DNA of 64,000 bases from Pseudomonas fluorescens. Lineage in GTDB: Bacteria > Pseudomonadota > Gammaproteobacteria > Pseudomonadales > Pseudomonadaceae. The stretch is taken from assembly GCF_004683905.1 (NCBI RefSeq), contig NZ_CP038438.1, positions 3,224,001-3,288,000 of the forward strand, written 5' to 3'. Below, piece by piece: positions 55,247 to 64,000 of this stretch (the first letter of the stretch is position 1; each line of letters begins with the position of its first letter). The notes under the pieces are model-generated. The model worked only from the letters and a program-made list of their open reading frames with translations. It made no database searches and had not been told where the DNA came from. The position numbers and the translations under genes were made by a program.

Positions 55247-56536
55247 ATGTCACCCGAGAACGCCTTTGCGCGCCCGGCACTACTCAACAGTTCCGGGCAA
55301 CTCGACAAACAATTTGCCAACACTGGCGTCGCCCAAGTGTATTTCGCCGGCAGTGTTTCCAGCATGACTCAGGGTGTCGCACTGGATCGACAGGGGCGCG
55401 TGCTGGTCGCCGCCAAGGTCGGCACTGCTCAAGGCAGTCGTTTCGGTCTGGCACGCCTACTTGCGGACGGTTCGGCCGACCTCGCTTTCGGCCAGCATGG
55501 CAGCGTGATTGGCGAGTTCGAACGCGGTTTTGAGGCCACCGGTGGCAAGGTCCAGGTATTGCCCGACGGACGAATCCTGCTGGCCGGGCTGCATTATCAA
55601 AACGCCCATCGCACCCTGCCCGCCCTTGCCCTGTTCAGCACCGAGGGTATCCCCGACCCGAGCTTTGGTGAAAATGGTCGCAAAGTAGTGCGCCTGCCCG
55701 GCGACCTGTCCATCGGTTCCCGTGACTGCTGGCTGCCTCCCGGCGTACCGGGTGCTGAAGCCTGTGACATCGCCGTGCAGGACGACGGGCATATTCTGCT
55801 GATCGCCAATCACCACTTCGAACTCGCCGACCATGCCGGAATGCTGATCCGCCTGACGCCAGACGGGACGCTCGATGCAAGCTTCAATGGGCGCGGTTTC
55901 GTGATGATTCGACATTTGCTGCTCAACACGTGGCTCAGCAGCCTCGTATTGCAGAAGGACGGGCGGATCCTTGTCGCCGGCTCAATTGATTTTCCCCAGG
56001 AGGGGCTGGTGGCGCGCTACCTGCCTGACGGGCGTCTTGATGAGCGCTTCGCGGTGGATGGCTTCCTGGCTTTCAAAGCCAACGGCAAAAGCGCGATGGT
56101 CTGTCAGGTCATCGAGTCAAAGGAACATCTGCACTGTTTTGGCAGCAGTCGCGATCCGATCCGCTGCCTGGCGCTGAGCCTGCATCCTAACGGCCGCCCG
56201 GACTGGCGCAACGACACTGGCCACCCGCATCTGCTGGAAATCGGTCCCAGTGGTTGCCAGTGGAGCGCCGCGCAACGCATGGCGGATGGTCGGATCATGG
56301 CGGTGGGTGCAACGATCGGCGGCGTCGAGGCCGACTTCATCGTTGCTCGCTATAAAGCTGATGGTCATCTCGACCGAAGCTTCGGCAACGGCCACGGCTG
56401 GTTGCGCACGCGCCTGGGCCGCAGCCTGGATACCGCCAATTCTCTCGCGATCCAGCCAGACCGGAAAATTCTTGTCGGCGGCTACTCGCTCGACGGCAAC
56501 TACCGCGCCATGGTCGCGCGTTATCTGAATCAATAA
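55247..56536 (+). CDS. Delta-60-repeat beta-propeller protein
   Basis: A 429-aa protein made of repeats of about 50-60 residues with the pattern 'LPDGRILLAG...ARYLPDGRLDERF' (for example VLPDGRILLAGLH, QKDGRILVAGSID, QPDRKILVGGYSL). These are delta-60 repeats and should fold into a propeller. AGGAG lies 8 nt before the ATG at 55247. No signal peptide is evident, though relatives are often exported. Function unknown. Confidence 0.8.
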   Translation: MSPENAFARPALLNSSGQLDKQFANTGVAQVYFAGSVSSMTQGVALDRQGRVLVAAKVGTAQGSRFGLARLLADGSADLAFGQHGSVIGEFERGFEATGGKVQVLPDGRILLAGLHYQNAHRTLPALALFSTEGIPDPSFGENGRKVVRLPGDLSIGSRDCWLPPGVPGAEACDIAVQDDGHILLIANHHFELADHAGMLIRLTPDGTLDASFNGRGFVMIRHLLLNTWLSSLVLQKDGRILVAGSIDFPQEGLVARYLPDGRLDERFAVDGFLAFKANGKSAMVCQVIESKEHLHCFGSSRDPIRCLALSLHPNGRPDWRNDTGHPHLLEIGPSGCQWSAAQRMADGRIMAVGATIGGVEADFIVARYKADGHLDRSFGNGHGWLRTRLGRSLDTANSLAIQPDRKILVGGYSLDGNYRAMVARYLNQ

Positions 56537-56603
56537 CTTCCCGGACTTGAACTTGCCAGGCACTTGCGGCAACTTGCGCGCTTCTTAATACAAGGAGCAA
56601 CCG

Positions 56604-58106
56604 ATGTCCGGTTCACTGGCTCAGGCGTTCGCGCATAACTTCCTCGGGCATTCGCCCCGCTGGTACAAGGCGTGCATCGTCGGGTTCCTGATCCTCAACG
56701 CCGTGGTGCTGTTCACTGTCGGCCCGGTCGCCGCCGGCTGGCTGCTGGTGATCGAATTCATTTTCACCCTGGCCATGGCCCTCAAGTGCTATCCATTGAT
56801 GCCCGGTGGCTTGTTGCTGATCGAAGCCCTGCTGCTGAAGATGACCTCACCACAGGCCCTGTACGATGAACTGGTGCACAACTTCCCGGTGATCCTGCTG
56901 CTGATGTTCATGGTCGCGGGCATCTACTTCATGAAGGATCTGCTGCTGTTTCTGTTCTCACGGTTGCTGCTGGGCGTGCGCTCCAAGGCGCTGCTGGCGC
57001 TGATGTTCTGCTTTCTCTCAGCTTTTTTGTCGGCGTTTCTCGATGCCTTGACCGTAACCGCGGTGATCATCAGCGCGGCGGTCGGCTTCTATTCGGTCTA
57101 CCACCGCGTGGCCTCGGGCAATGATCCGCGTCAGGACAGCGAATTCAGCGACGACCGCCATCTGCCGGCCCTGCACCATGAAGACCTGGAGCAATTCCGC
57201 GCATTCCTGCGCAGCCTGCTGATGCACGGCGCGGTCGGCACCGCACTCGGTGGGGTCTGCACCCTGGTGGGTGAGCCGCAGAATCTGCTGATCGGTCATG
57301 AAATGGGCTGGCACTTCGCAGAGTTTTTCCAGAAAGTCGCGCCGGTTTCGTTGCCGGTGCTGGCGGCGGGTCTGGTGACCTGCGTGCTGCTGGAAAAACT
57401 GCGCTGGTTTGGCTACGGCACCCTGCTGCCGGACAACGTCCGCGCCGTGCTGGCCAATTACGCCGCCGAAGACAACGCCGAACGCACCCCGCGTCAGCGT
57501 GCCGCCCTGCTGGTGCAAGGCGCTGCCGCATTGATCCTGATTGGCTGCCTGGCGTTTCACGCCGCGGAGGTCGGGCTGATCGGCCTGATGGTGATCGTGC
57601 TGATCACCGCGTTCACCGGCATCACCGACGAGCATCGTCTGGGCAGCGCGTTCAAGGACGCCATGCCGTTCACTGCATTGCTGGTGGTGTTTTTCGCCGT
57701 GGTCGCGGTGATTCACGATCAACAACTGTTCGCCCCGCTGATCCAGTGGGTGCTGGCGCTGCCGGCGGAACAACAGCCGGGCATGCTGTTCATCGCCAAC
57801 GGCCTGCTATCGGCGATCAGCGATAACGTGTTCGTCGCCACGATCTACATCACCGAAGTGAAACAGGCTTTCCTGTCCGGGCACATGAGCCGCGAGCATT
57901 TCGAGACCCTGGCGATCGCGATCAACACTGGCACCAACCTGCCAAGCGTGGCGACGCCCAATGGTCAGGCGGCGTTCCTGTTCCTGCTGACCTCGGCGAT
58001 TGCGCCGCTGGTGCGCCTGTCGTACGGGCGGATGGTGTGGATGGCGTTGCCGTACACCGTAGTGATGGGGTTGCTGGGCTGGTATGCGGTGAGTTACTGG
58101 CTCTGA
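56604..58106 (+). CDS. nhaB: Na+/H+ antiporter NhaB
   Basis: A 500-aa inner-membrane antiporter with about twelve segments. The opening [24 protein letters not shown] and the motifs [16 protein letters not shown] and [22 protein letters not shown] are typical of NhaB. It exports Na+ and helps pH and salt tolerance. AAGGAGCAACCG precedes the ATG. The first part of the downstream REP region appears duplicated, with a copy of the last bases of this gene. Confidence 0.95.
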   Translation: MSGSLAQAFAHNFLGHSPRWYKACIVGFLILNAVVLFTVGPVAAGWLLVIEFIFTLAMALKCYPLMPGGLLLIEALLLKMTSPQALYDELVHNFPVILLLMFMVAGIYFMKDLLLFLFSRLLLGVRSKALLALMFCFLSAFLSAFLDALTVTAVIISAAVGFYSVYHRVASGNDPRQDSEFSDDRHLPALHHEDLEQFRAFLRSLLMHGAVGTALGGVCTLVGEPQNLLIGHEMGWHFAEFFQKVAPVSLPVLAAGLVTCVLLEKLRWFGYGTLLPDNVRAVLANYAAEDNAERTPRQRAALLVQGAAALILIGCLAFHAAEVGLIGLMVIVLITAFTGITDEHRLGSAFKDAMPFTALLVVFFAVVAVIHDQQLFAPLIQWVLALPAEQQPGMLFIANGLLSAISDNVFVATIYITEVKQAFLSGHMSREHFETLAIAINTGTNLPSVATPNGQAAFLFLLTSAIAPLVRLSYGRMVWMALPYTVVMGLLGWYAVSYWL

Positions 58107-58420
58107 CAACACGCGATAAAACTGTGGGAGCGGGCTTGCTCGCGAATGCTGAGTGTCAGGCACTTGATGTGTTGACTGATGCACCGCATTCGCGAGCAAG
58201 CTCGCTCCCACATTGTCAGGGCGGTGAGCCAATGGCGCTGGCAACTCTCGATCAACCGGTATGAGCAGGCTCACTCCCACATTGGCAGGCGCTCAGCCAA
58301 TGGCTCTGACTACACGCGATTAAAACTGTGGGAGCGGGCTTGCTCGCGAATGCGGAGTGTCAGGCACTTGATGTGTTGACTGATACTCCGCATTCGCGAG
58401 CAAGCCCGCTCCCACAGTTT
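58098..58420. repeat. Tandemly duplicated REP region after nhaB
   Basis: A REP pair at 58122-58213 and another at 58327-58417 share the same spacer (GTGTCAGGCACTTGATGTGT). The copy extends left to TGGCTCTGAC...ACACGCGAT, which at 58098 is the end of nhaB and at 58301 is non-coding, giving an offset of about 203 bp. A third, single unit (GAGCAGGCTCACTCCCACAT) lies at 58262-58281. Confidence 0.85.
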
Positions 58421-58433
58421 GTTTCCGGATGAA

Positions 58434-59243
58434 TCAGCGACCGAGGATGTACTTCTCGATCGCCTGCGCCACGCCGTCGTCGGTGTTTGGTGCGGTGACC
58501 ACGTCAGCCTGGCGCTTCACCGCCTCTTCCGCCTGCCCCATGGCAATCGACAATCCCGCGCAATGGAACATCGCCGGGTCGTTGCCGCCATCGCCAATCG
58601 CGGCGGTCTGCGCCAGCGGGATATCGAGGTGCGCGGCAATGGTTGCCAGTGCGGTGCCCTTGTTGGCCTCCAGCGCCGTCACGTCCAGGTACACCGGTTG
58701 CGAACGCGAAACCTGAGCCATGCCGCTGACTTTGGCTAACAGGCGCGCCTCAAGCTCGATCAGCAGATCGGTGTTGTTACTGGTGGCGACGATCTTGTCG
58801 ATGCGCTCCAGGTACGGTTCGAAACTCTCGACCACCACCGGCGGATAACCGAGGCCGTGCTGTTCGCGCGGCACCATCGGCCCGTGCGGATCCTTGAGCA
58901 ACCAGTCACCACCGCTGAACACCCAGATCTCCACATCCGGCTGGTCAGCGAACAACGCCAGAGCAATCAGCGCGGTCGGCACCGGCAGGTAATGCGCCAC
59001 CAACAGACTGCCATCCGGATTGACGATGGTGCCGCCATTAAAGGCGGCGGTCGGCAGATCGACACCCAAGGCTTCGATCTGCTGCAACATGGCCTTGGGC
59101 GGGCGTCCGGTCGCCAGACTGAACAACACGCCGGCCTCGCGCAGCGAACGAACGGCGTCAATGGTGCGCTGGCTCAGACTGTGATCGGGCAGCAGCAGCG
59201 TGCCGTCCATGTCACTCAATAAAAAGCGGATCGATTCACTCAT
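58434..59243 (-). CDS. Cof-type HAD-IIB phosphatase
   Basis: A 269-aa haloacid-dehalogenase phosphatase. Motif I is LLSDMDGTLLLPD (nucleophile Asp at about 11), motif II is LATGRPP, and motifs III/IV are in ANKGTALATIAAHL and AIGDGGNDPAMF. It has the IIB cap seen in YidA/Cof proteins that act on sugar phosphates or pyridoxal phosphate. The ATG at 59243 overlaps the zwf stop as ATGA, so it is the last gene of gnd-zwf-HAD; it may remove a dead-end phosphate from this pathway. Confidence 0.9.
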   Translation of the reverse strand: MSESIRFLLSDMDGTLLLPDHSLSQRTIDAVRSLREAGVLFSLATGRPPKAMLQQIEALGVDLPTAAFNGGTIVNPDGSLLVAHYLPVPTALIALALFADQPDVEIWVFSGGDWLLKDPHGPMVPREQHGLGYPPVVVESFEPYLERIDKIVATSNNTDLLIELEARLLAKVSGMAQVSRSQPVYLDVTALEANKGTALATIAAHLDIPLAQTAAIGDGGNDPAMFHCAGLSIAMGQAEEAVKRQADVVTAPNTDDGVAQAIEKYILGR

Positions 59244-60763
59244 CCCAGACCATGCCAGACGCGACCGTCGCGAGTCAGCAGATCATTGGCGGCTTGCGGG
59301 CCGTCTTCCCCGGCAGCGTAAGTCTGCACACTCGCATCCTGTTGCCAGGCATCGAGGAACGGTTGCACCGCACGCCAGCCGTTCTCGATGTTGTCGGCGC
59401 GCTGGAACAGCGTCTGGTCGCCGGTCAGGCAGTCGTAGATCAGCGTTTCGTAGCCAGTGGACGGCTGCATCTCGAAGAAATCCTTGTAGGCAAAACCCAG
59501 CTCGATGTTGGCCATGTTCAACGCCGGCCCCGGCCGTTTGGCCAGCAGGTCGAACCACATGCCTTCGTTAGGCTGGATCTGAATACGCAGATAGGTCGGC
59601 TGCAACTCGTCGACCTCGGTATCCCGGAACTGCGCGTACGGCGCCGGTTTGAAGCAGATGACGATCTCGGTGTCGCGCACGCTCATGCGCTTGCCGGTGC
59701 GCAGGTAGAACGGCACGCCGACCCAGCGCCAGTTGTCGATCATGACTTTCAGCGCGACGTAGGTTTCGGTGTTGCTGTCAGGCGCCACGTTGGCTTCCTG
59801 ACGATAGCCATTCAACGCTTTGCCATCGACTTCACCGGCGCGGTACTGACCGCGTACCGAATTGGCTCGCGCTTCTTCAACGCTCCATGGGCGGATCGCG
59901 CCGACCACTTTGGCCTTCTCTCCACGCACCGCATCGGCGCCGAACGCGGCCGGCGGTTCCATGGCGACCATTGCCAGCAGCTGGAACAGGTGATTGGGCA
60001 CCATGTCACGCAGCGCACCGGTGTGCTCGTAAAAACTGCCACGGGTTTCGACGCCGACGGTTTCCGCCGCGGTGATTTGCACGTGGTCGATGTAATGGTT
60101 GTTCCAGAATGCTTCGAACAGGCTGTTGGAGAACCGGCTGACCAGAATGTTCTGCACGGTTTCCTTGCCCAGGTAATGGTCGATCCGATAGATCTGTTTC
60201 TCGGACATGACCTTGAGCAGGCAGGCGTTCAACGCTTCGGCAGTTTGCAGATCGGAGCCGAACGGCTTCTCGATGACCACCCTTCTGAATGCTTCCGGGG
60301 TTTCCTCCAACAACTTGGCGGCGCCGAGACGGCGTACCACTTCGCTGAAGAAACGTGGCGCGGTGGCCAGGTAGAACACCGCATTGCCAGTGCCGCTGTC
60401 GGCAATTTTTGCCGCCAGCGCGGAATAAGTGCTGTCGTCCAGGAAGTCGCCCTGGACGTAGCTGATACCTTTGGCGAGCTTGGCCCACAAGGCCGGATCA
60501 AGCATCTGATCGCCCTTGCCGACTTTCGCCGCCACTTCGGTACGGATGAAGTCTTCGAGTTTTTGCGCGAAGGCTTCATCGGTAATGGCGTTGTGATCAA
60601 CGCCGACGATCCGCAGATTTTCGTCCAGCAAGCCGTCGCGACTGAGGTTGTACAGCGCCGGCATCAGCAAGCGCTTGACCAGGTCGCCGTGGGCACCGAA
60701 CAAAAACAGCGTGGTCGGTGGTGCGGGTTCTGCCTTGGATTTTCTGCGGATCGTATGGGTCAT
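59240..60763 (-). CDS. zwf: Glucose-6-phosphate dehydrogenase
   Basis: A 507-aa enzyme that oxidises glucose 6-phosphate to 6-phosphogluconolactone with NAD(P). The dinucleotide motif is [14 protein letters not shown] (in place of GxxGDL, with GAHGDL), the catalytic signature is [15 protein letters not shown], and EKPFGSDL is conserved. The ATG at 60763 overlaps the gnd stop; the longer frame is inside gnd. It is not next to pgl or edd/eda, so it is probably an additional isozyme coupled to gnd. Confidence 0.95.
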   Translation of the reverse strand: MTHTIRRKSKAEPAPPTTLFLFGAHGDLVKRLLMPALYNLSRDGLLDENLRIVGVDHNAITDEAFAQKLEDFIRTEVAAKVGKGDQMLDPALWAKLAKGISYVQGDFLDDSTYSALAAKIADSGTGNAVFYLATAPRFFSEVVRRLGAAKLLEETPEAFRRVVIEKPFGSDLQTAEALNACLLKVMSEKQIYRIDHYLGKETVQNILVSRFSNSLFEAFWNNHYIDHVQITAAETVGVETRGSFYEHTGALRDMVPNHLFQLLAMVAMEPPAAFGADAVRGEKAKVVGAIRPWSVEEARANSVRGQYRAGEVDGKALNGYRQEANVAPDSNTETYVALKVMIDNWRWVGVPFYLRTGKRMSVRDTEIVICFKPAPYAQFRDTEVDELQPTYLRIQIQPNEGMWFDLLAKRPGPALNMANIELGFAYKDFFEMQPSTGYETLIYDCLTGDQTLFQRADNIENGWRAVQPFLDAWQQDASVQTYAAGEDGPQAANDLLTRDGRVWHGLG

Positions 60764-61740
60764 TTCTTCGGTGTCTCCACGTGGCCGCCGAAGCCGAAGC
60801 GCTGGGCCGAAAGAATCTTGTCGCCAAAAGTGCCCTGACCGCGCGAGCGGTAGCGCGAGAACAGCGAGTTGGACAGCACCGGAACCGGTACCGCCTGCTC
60901 CATGGCCGCTTCGATGGTCCATTGACCTTCGCCGCTGTCAGCCACCGAACCGGAGAAGCCGTCGAGTTTCGGGTCGCTGGCCAGTGCGTCGGCGGTCAGG
61001 TCGAGCAGCCAGGACGAGACCACGCTGCCACGGCGCCAGACTTCGGCGATGTCGGCCACGTTCAGGTCGAAACGCTGATCTTCTGGCAGACGCTCGCTGG
61101 ACTTGGTCTTGAGGATGTCGAAGCCTTCGGCGAACGCGGCCATCATGCCGTACTCGATGCCGTTGTGAATCATCTTCACGAAGTGCCCGGCACCGGCAGG
61201 ACCGGCGTGGATGTAGCCGTGCTCGGCGCGGTGATCCTCGGATTTGCGATCCCTGGTACGCGGAATGTTGCCCATGCCCGGCGCCAGCGCTGCGAACAGT
61301 GGGTCCAGACGGTTCACGGTCTCGGCGTCGCCGCCGATCATCATGCAGTAGCCGCGCTCCAGGCCCCAGACGCCGCCGGAGGTACCGACGTCGATGTAGT
61401 GCAGGCCCTTCTCGGCCAGGGTTTTCGCCCGGCGAATGTCATCCTTATAGTTGGTGTTGCCGCCGTCGATGATGGTGTCACCGGCTTCCAGCAAGTCGCT
61501 CAGAGTGTTGATGGTGTCTTCGGTCGGCGCGCCGGCCGGCAACATGACCCATACGGCACGTGGCTTGGCCAGGCCTGCCACCAGAGCGGGCAGGTCGGCA
61601 ACGCCGGTGGAGCCCTCGGCGACCAGGTTATCGATGAAAGCGGTATTGCGGTCGTAAACAACGGTGGTGTGACCGTTGAGCATCAGACGTCGCGCAATAT
61701 TGCCGCCCATGCGGCCCAGTCCAATAATCCCGAGTTGCAT
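60760..61740 (-). CDS. gnd: 6-phosphogluconate dehydrogenase, decarboxylating (short type)
   Basis: A 326-aa enzyme that converts 6-phosphogluconate to ribulose 5-phosphate and CO2. N-terminal nucleotide motif is [14 protein letters not shown]; the substrate motif is [20 protein letters not shown] and the catalytic Lys is in [15 protein letters not shown]. It is the shorter (about 300-330 aa), often NAD-preferring class, unlike the 470-aa E. coli enzyme. First gene of the gnd-zwf-HAD operon. Confidence 0.94.
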   Translation of the reverse strand: MQLGIIGLGRMGGNIARRLMLNGHTTVVYDRNTAFIDNLVAEGSTGVADLPALVAGLAKPRAVWVMLPAGAPTEDTINTLSDLLEAGDTIIDGGNTNYKDDIRRAKTLAEKGLHYIDVGTSGGVWGLERGYCMMIGGDAETVNRLDPLFAALAPGMGNIPRTRDRKSEDHRAEHGYIHAGPAGAGHFVKMIHNGIEYGMMAAFAEGFDILKTKSSERLPEDQRFDLNVADIAEVWRRGSVVSSWLLDLTADALASDPKLDGFSGSVADSGEGQWTIEAAMEQAVPVPVLSNSLFSRYRSRGQGTFGDKILSAQRFGFGGHVETPKK

Positions 61741-62014
61741 GTGCTGATGCTCCTTACTACAAATAAATGTGTGTCATTGGTTATAGCCCAACGCGACTGA
61801 TGGAGGTTAGTCCAGAGCGTTGCGATGAAGTTTCCGGGCATTGTGCCCGATCCAGACTGATAACGCCCCGAATCCTGCCGAAGACACACCGACCATGAAA
61901 AATAAAAAAGTTCCATTCACGGGCAAAAGAAATCAAAATTGGCGCCGATAGCAAGTCAGTAGCCCCGACGCGGGGACGATTTGCAGTTGAGACACGCCAT
62001 TTGCGAGGTGAGCA

Positions 62015-62197
62015 ATGGGCACAGTACACACAGCAATGCCGCCACAAACCCTGTACGTCACGATCCGTCGCGATGAATTGCGCCAGTTGAAAGACGAGCG
62101 CGACCAGTTGAAGCAGGAGCTGGCGCAGCTGCGCTCGCTGACCCAGGGCGCTCAGCCCAAACCTCTGCCGGTGGTCCAGCGCCATCCGCACGCCTGA
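62015..62197 (+). CDS. Small coiled-coil protein (60 aa)
   Basis: A 60-aa protein. GAGGTGAGC gives a good ribosome-binding site before the ATG at 62015. The middle (DELRQLKDERDQLKQELAQL) has a strong heptad pattern, so it should form a short coiled coil. No membrane segment. Family not recognised. Confidence 0.68.
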   Translation: MGTVHTAMPPQTLYVTIRRDELRQLKDERDQLKQELAQLRSLTQGAQPKPLPVVQRHPHA

Positions 62198-62212
62198 CCT
62201 GCCCCGCCAGCT

Positions 62213-62238
62213 TCGGGAACGGCGCCTGTCGTTCCCGA
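62213..62238. terminator. Inverted repeat after the 60-aa gene
   Basis: CGGGAACG and CGTTCCCG pair across an 8-nt loop, 16 bp after the stop. No T-run follows, so it may be a weak terminator or a transcript-stabilising hairpin. Confidence 0.5.
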
Positions 62239-62396
62239 CATGATGCTCCCCTCCCCCTGATCAGCAACTAACGAAGTTTTCACACTACCTTGGTGATACT
62301 CCGGCCCATTCTGGCCGTGCGTTTGCGCGCGGCTTCCGTTCGTCGGTTTGATGTAGCGCTCCGACGGTGGTTAGTGACGATGAGCTGGAGTGCTGA

Positions 62397-64000
62397 ATGG
62401 CATTGTTCAAACGCAGCAAAACGACTGCGACAGGTTTCGACTGGGCCGGGGTTCTCTGGCTGTTCGCTTTCTTCTGGTATTTCTCGGGCATCACCCAACT
62501 GTTGATTCAGCTGACCGGCACCTCCGGTTTCAGCGGTTTCCGTCAGGCCTTCGTGATGAGCGCGCTGTGGCTCGCCCCGATGCTGGCGTTTCCCAAACGC
62601 ACCAAACTGCTGGCCGCGCTGATCGGTATCGTCCTGTGGGCCTGCTCGATGGCCAGCCTGGGTTATTTCTTCATCTATCAGCAGGAATTCTCGCAAAGCG
62701 TCATCTTCATCATGTTCGAGTCGAACATCTCTGAAGCCGGCGAGTACATGACCCAGTACTTTGCCTGGTGGATGATCCCGGCGTTCCTTGCCCATACCGC
62801 TTTCGCCTATTTCCTGTGGACCCGCCTGCGCCCGGTGTACATGCCCCGAGGCCGCGCGTTCGTGGCTGCGATCGCGATCGTTTTCGCCGTAGTCGGCTAC
62901 CCGCTGATCAAACAGACCCAACGTACCGGCAGTTTCGCCGGCGGTTTCGAGAAGTTCGAAGACCGCATCGAGCCAGCCGTGCCTTGGCAGATGGCGGTGG
63001 CTTACCACCGCTACCTCGACACCCTGGCCGGCATGCAGGACATGCTGCACAGCACCAGCAAGGTTCCGCCGCTGCATAACCTCAAGGTGACCGATGCCGA
63101 TAAACCGTCGACCCTGGTGCTGGTGATCGGCGAGTCGACCAACCGTCAGCGCATGAGCCTGTACGGCTATGGACGCAAGACCACGCCGGAACTGGACAAG
63201 CTCAAGGATCAGCTCGCGGTGTTCGACAACGTCATCACCCCGCGCCCTTACACCATTGAAGCGCTGCAGCAGGTCCTGACCTTCGCCGACGAAGAGAACC
63301 CTGATCTGTACCTGTCCACGCCGTCGCTGGTCAGCATGATGAAACAGGCCGGTTACAAGACCTTCTGGATCACCAACCAGCAGACCATGACCAAGCGCAA
63401 CACTATGCTCACGACCTTCTCCGAGCAGGCCGACGAGCAGGTGTACCTGAACAACAACCGCAACCAGAACGCCGCGCAGTACGACGGTGACGTGATCGAG
63501 CCGTTCAACAAAGCGCTGACCGACCCGGCGCAGCGCAAGCTGATCGTCGTGCACTTGCTCGGCACTCACATGAGCTACCAGTACCGTTATCCGCCGACCT
63601 TCGACAAGTTCCAGGACCGTACCGGCGTGCCGGCCGGTGTGCGCGACGATCAGGTACCGACCTACAACAGCTACGACAACGCCGTGCTGTACAACGATTT
63701 CGTGGTGTCGAGCCTGATCAAGGACTACGCCAAGTCCGATCCGAACGGCTTCCTGCTGTACCTCTCCGACCACGGTGAAGACGTGTTCGACTCCGCCGGC
63801 CACAACACCCTCGGCCGTAACGAGAACAAACCGACCGCGCCGATGTACACCATTCCGTTCATGGCCTGGGCGTCGCCGAAATGGCGCGAGAACCACGACT
63901 GGAACTTCGCCGCCGACCTCGGCCGGCCGTACAGCAGCTCGCACCTGATCCACACCTGGGCGGACATGGCCGGTTTGAGTTTCGATGAACTGGACCGCAG
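62397..64000 (+). CDS. cptA: Phosphoethanolamine transferase, CptA/EptA-like (3' end outside the window)
   Basis: An inner-membrane enzyme that moves phosphoethanolamine from phosphatidylethanolamine to lipopolysaccharide. The ATG at 62397 follows GGAG by 8 nt; about 534 residues are visible and the stop is beyond the edge. Four or five membrane segments occupy residues 15-180. The sulfatase-type catalytic domain begins with TLVLVIGESTNRQRMSLYGYG; by homology the nucleophile is a Thr a little further on (RPYTIEALQQVL). Zn ligands are in YLSDHGEDVFD and AGHNTLG. The CptA name is by closest resemblance; EptA-type is possible. Confidence 0.85.
   Translation, partial: MALFKRSKTTATGFDWAGVLWLFAFFWYFSGITQLLIQLTGTSGFSGFRQAFVMSALWLAPMLAFPKRTKLLAALIGIVLWACSMASLGYFFIYQQEFSQSVIFIMFESNISEAGEYMTQYFAWWMIPAFLAHTAFAYFLWTRLRPVYMPRGRAFVAAIAIVFAVVGYPLIKQTQRTGSFAGGFEKFEDRIEPAVPWQMAVAYHRYLDTLAGMQDMLHSTSKVPPLHNLKVTDADKPSTLVLVIGESTNRQRMSLYGYGRKTTPELDKLKDQLAVFDNVITPRPYTIEALQQVLTFADEENPDLYLSTPSLVSMMKQAGYKTFWITNQQTMTKRNTMLTTFSEQADEQVYLNNNRNQNAAQYDGDVIEPFNKALTDPAQRKLIVVHLLGTHMSYQYRYPPTFDKFQDRTGVPAGVRDDQVPTYNSYDNAVLYNDFVVSSLIKDYAKSDPNGFLLYLSDHGEDVFDSAGHNTLGRNENKPTAPMYTIPFMAWASPKWRENHDWNFAADLGRPYSSSHLIHTWADMAGLSFDELDR

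Noticed and set aside
58098..58420. CRISPR-like array after nhaB
   Set aside because: The repeats are inverted REP palindromes with near-identical spacers and no cas genes are present.
61741..61800. HexR-type operator before gnd
   Set aside because: Only a partial ACTACAAATAAATGT sequence is present; the second half of the palindrome is missing.

Overview
The window looks like chromosomal DNA of a Pseudomonas of the fluorescens group. Three things point there: a complete mannitol/arabitol operon of the mtlEFGKDYZ type preceded by an MtlR-like regulator, a complete functional-amyloid operon (fapABCDEF), and many copies of the Pseudomonas REP palindrome (core like GGGAGCGGGCTTGCTCGCGA) between genes. 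Several Pseudomonas-type small families (DUF1652, DUF2790) agree. GC content is high except in a short accessory island at about 21.4-24.4 kb. I saw no tRNA, rRNA, insertion sequence, prophage or CRISPR array.

Layout: 0-7 kb holds a hybrid sensor kinase (minus strand, running off the left edge), a divergent single-domain response regulator, a GT4-type glycosyltransferase and a PI-PLC-like phosphodiesterase. 6.1-16 kb is polyol catabolism: MtlR, the ABC importer MtlE/F/G/K, mannitol dehydrogenase MtlD, xylulokinase MtlY and fructokinase MtlZ, cut into blocks by REP pairs. 16-18 kb has a lipoprotein with a lytic-transglycosylase-like motif and an OprD-family porin. 18.4-24.4 kb is an orphan type VI secretion module: VgrG, a DUF4123 adaptor, a probable immunity lipoprotein and a class-3 lipase effector.

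24.7-35 kb contains small Pseudomonas proteins, ecotin, a NIPSNAP protein, a short threonine dehydratase preceded by what looks like a leader-peptide attenuator, a little-understood cluster (CorA-like protein, RimK-like ATP-grasp ligase, divergent GNAT-C39 peptidase fusion), a PQQ-type aldose dehydrogenase and Ku. 35-47.6 kb has LpxO, the ABC-F protein YbiT, an MFS carrier, an alpha/beta hydrolase, AzoR with a divergent LysR regulator, an MmcQ/YjbR protein, DUF1294, UppP, a Cache-type chemoreceptor, and a PnuC/NadR-like pair for nicotinamide riboside salvage.

47.6-54.4 kb is the fap operon with a candidate sigma-54 promoter, two upstream palindromic sites and a convergent sigma-54 enhancer-binding protein at its far end. 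54.7-64 kb has a small conserved protein, a delta-60-repeat protein, NhaB, a translationally coupled gnd-zwf-HAD phosphatase operon, a 60-aa protein and the start of a CptA/EptA-like phosphoethanolamine transferase cut by the right edge.

The most interesting points are the attenuator before the threonine dehydratase, the lipase effector module, the RimK/GNAT-C39/CorA cluster with its altered GMN motif, and the promoter architecture plus internal terminator of the fap operon.
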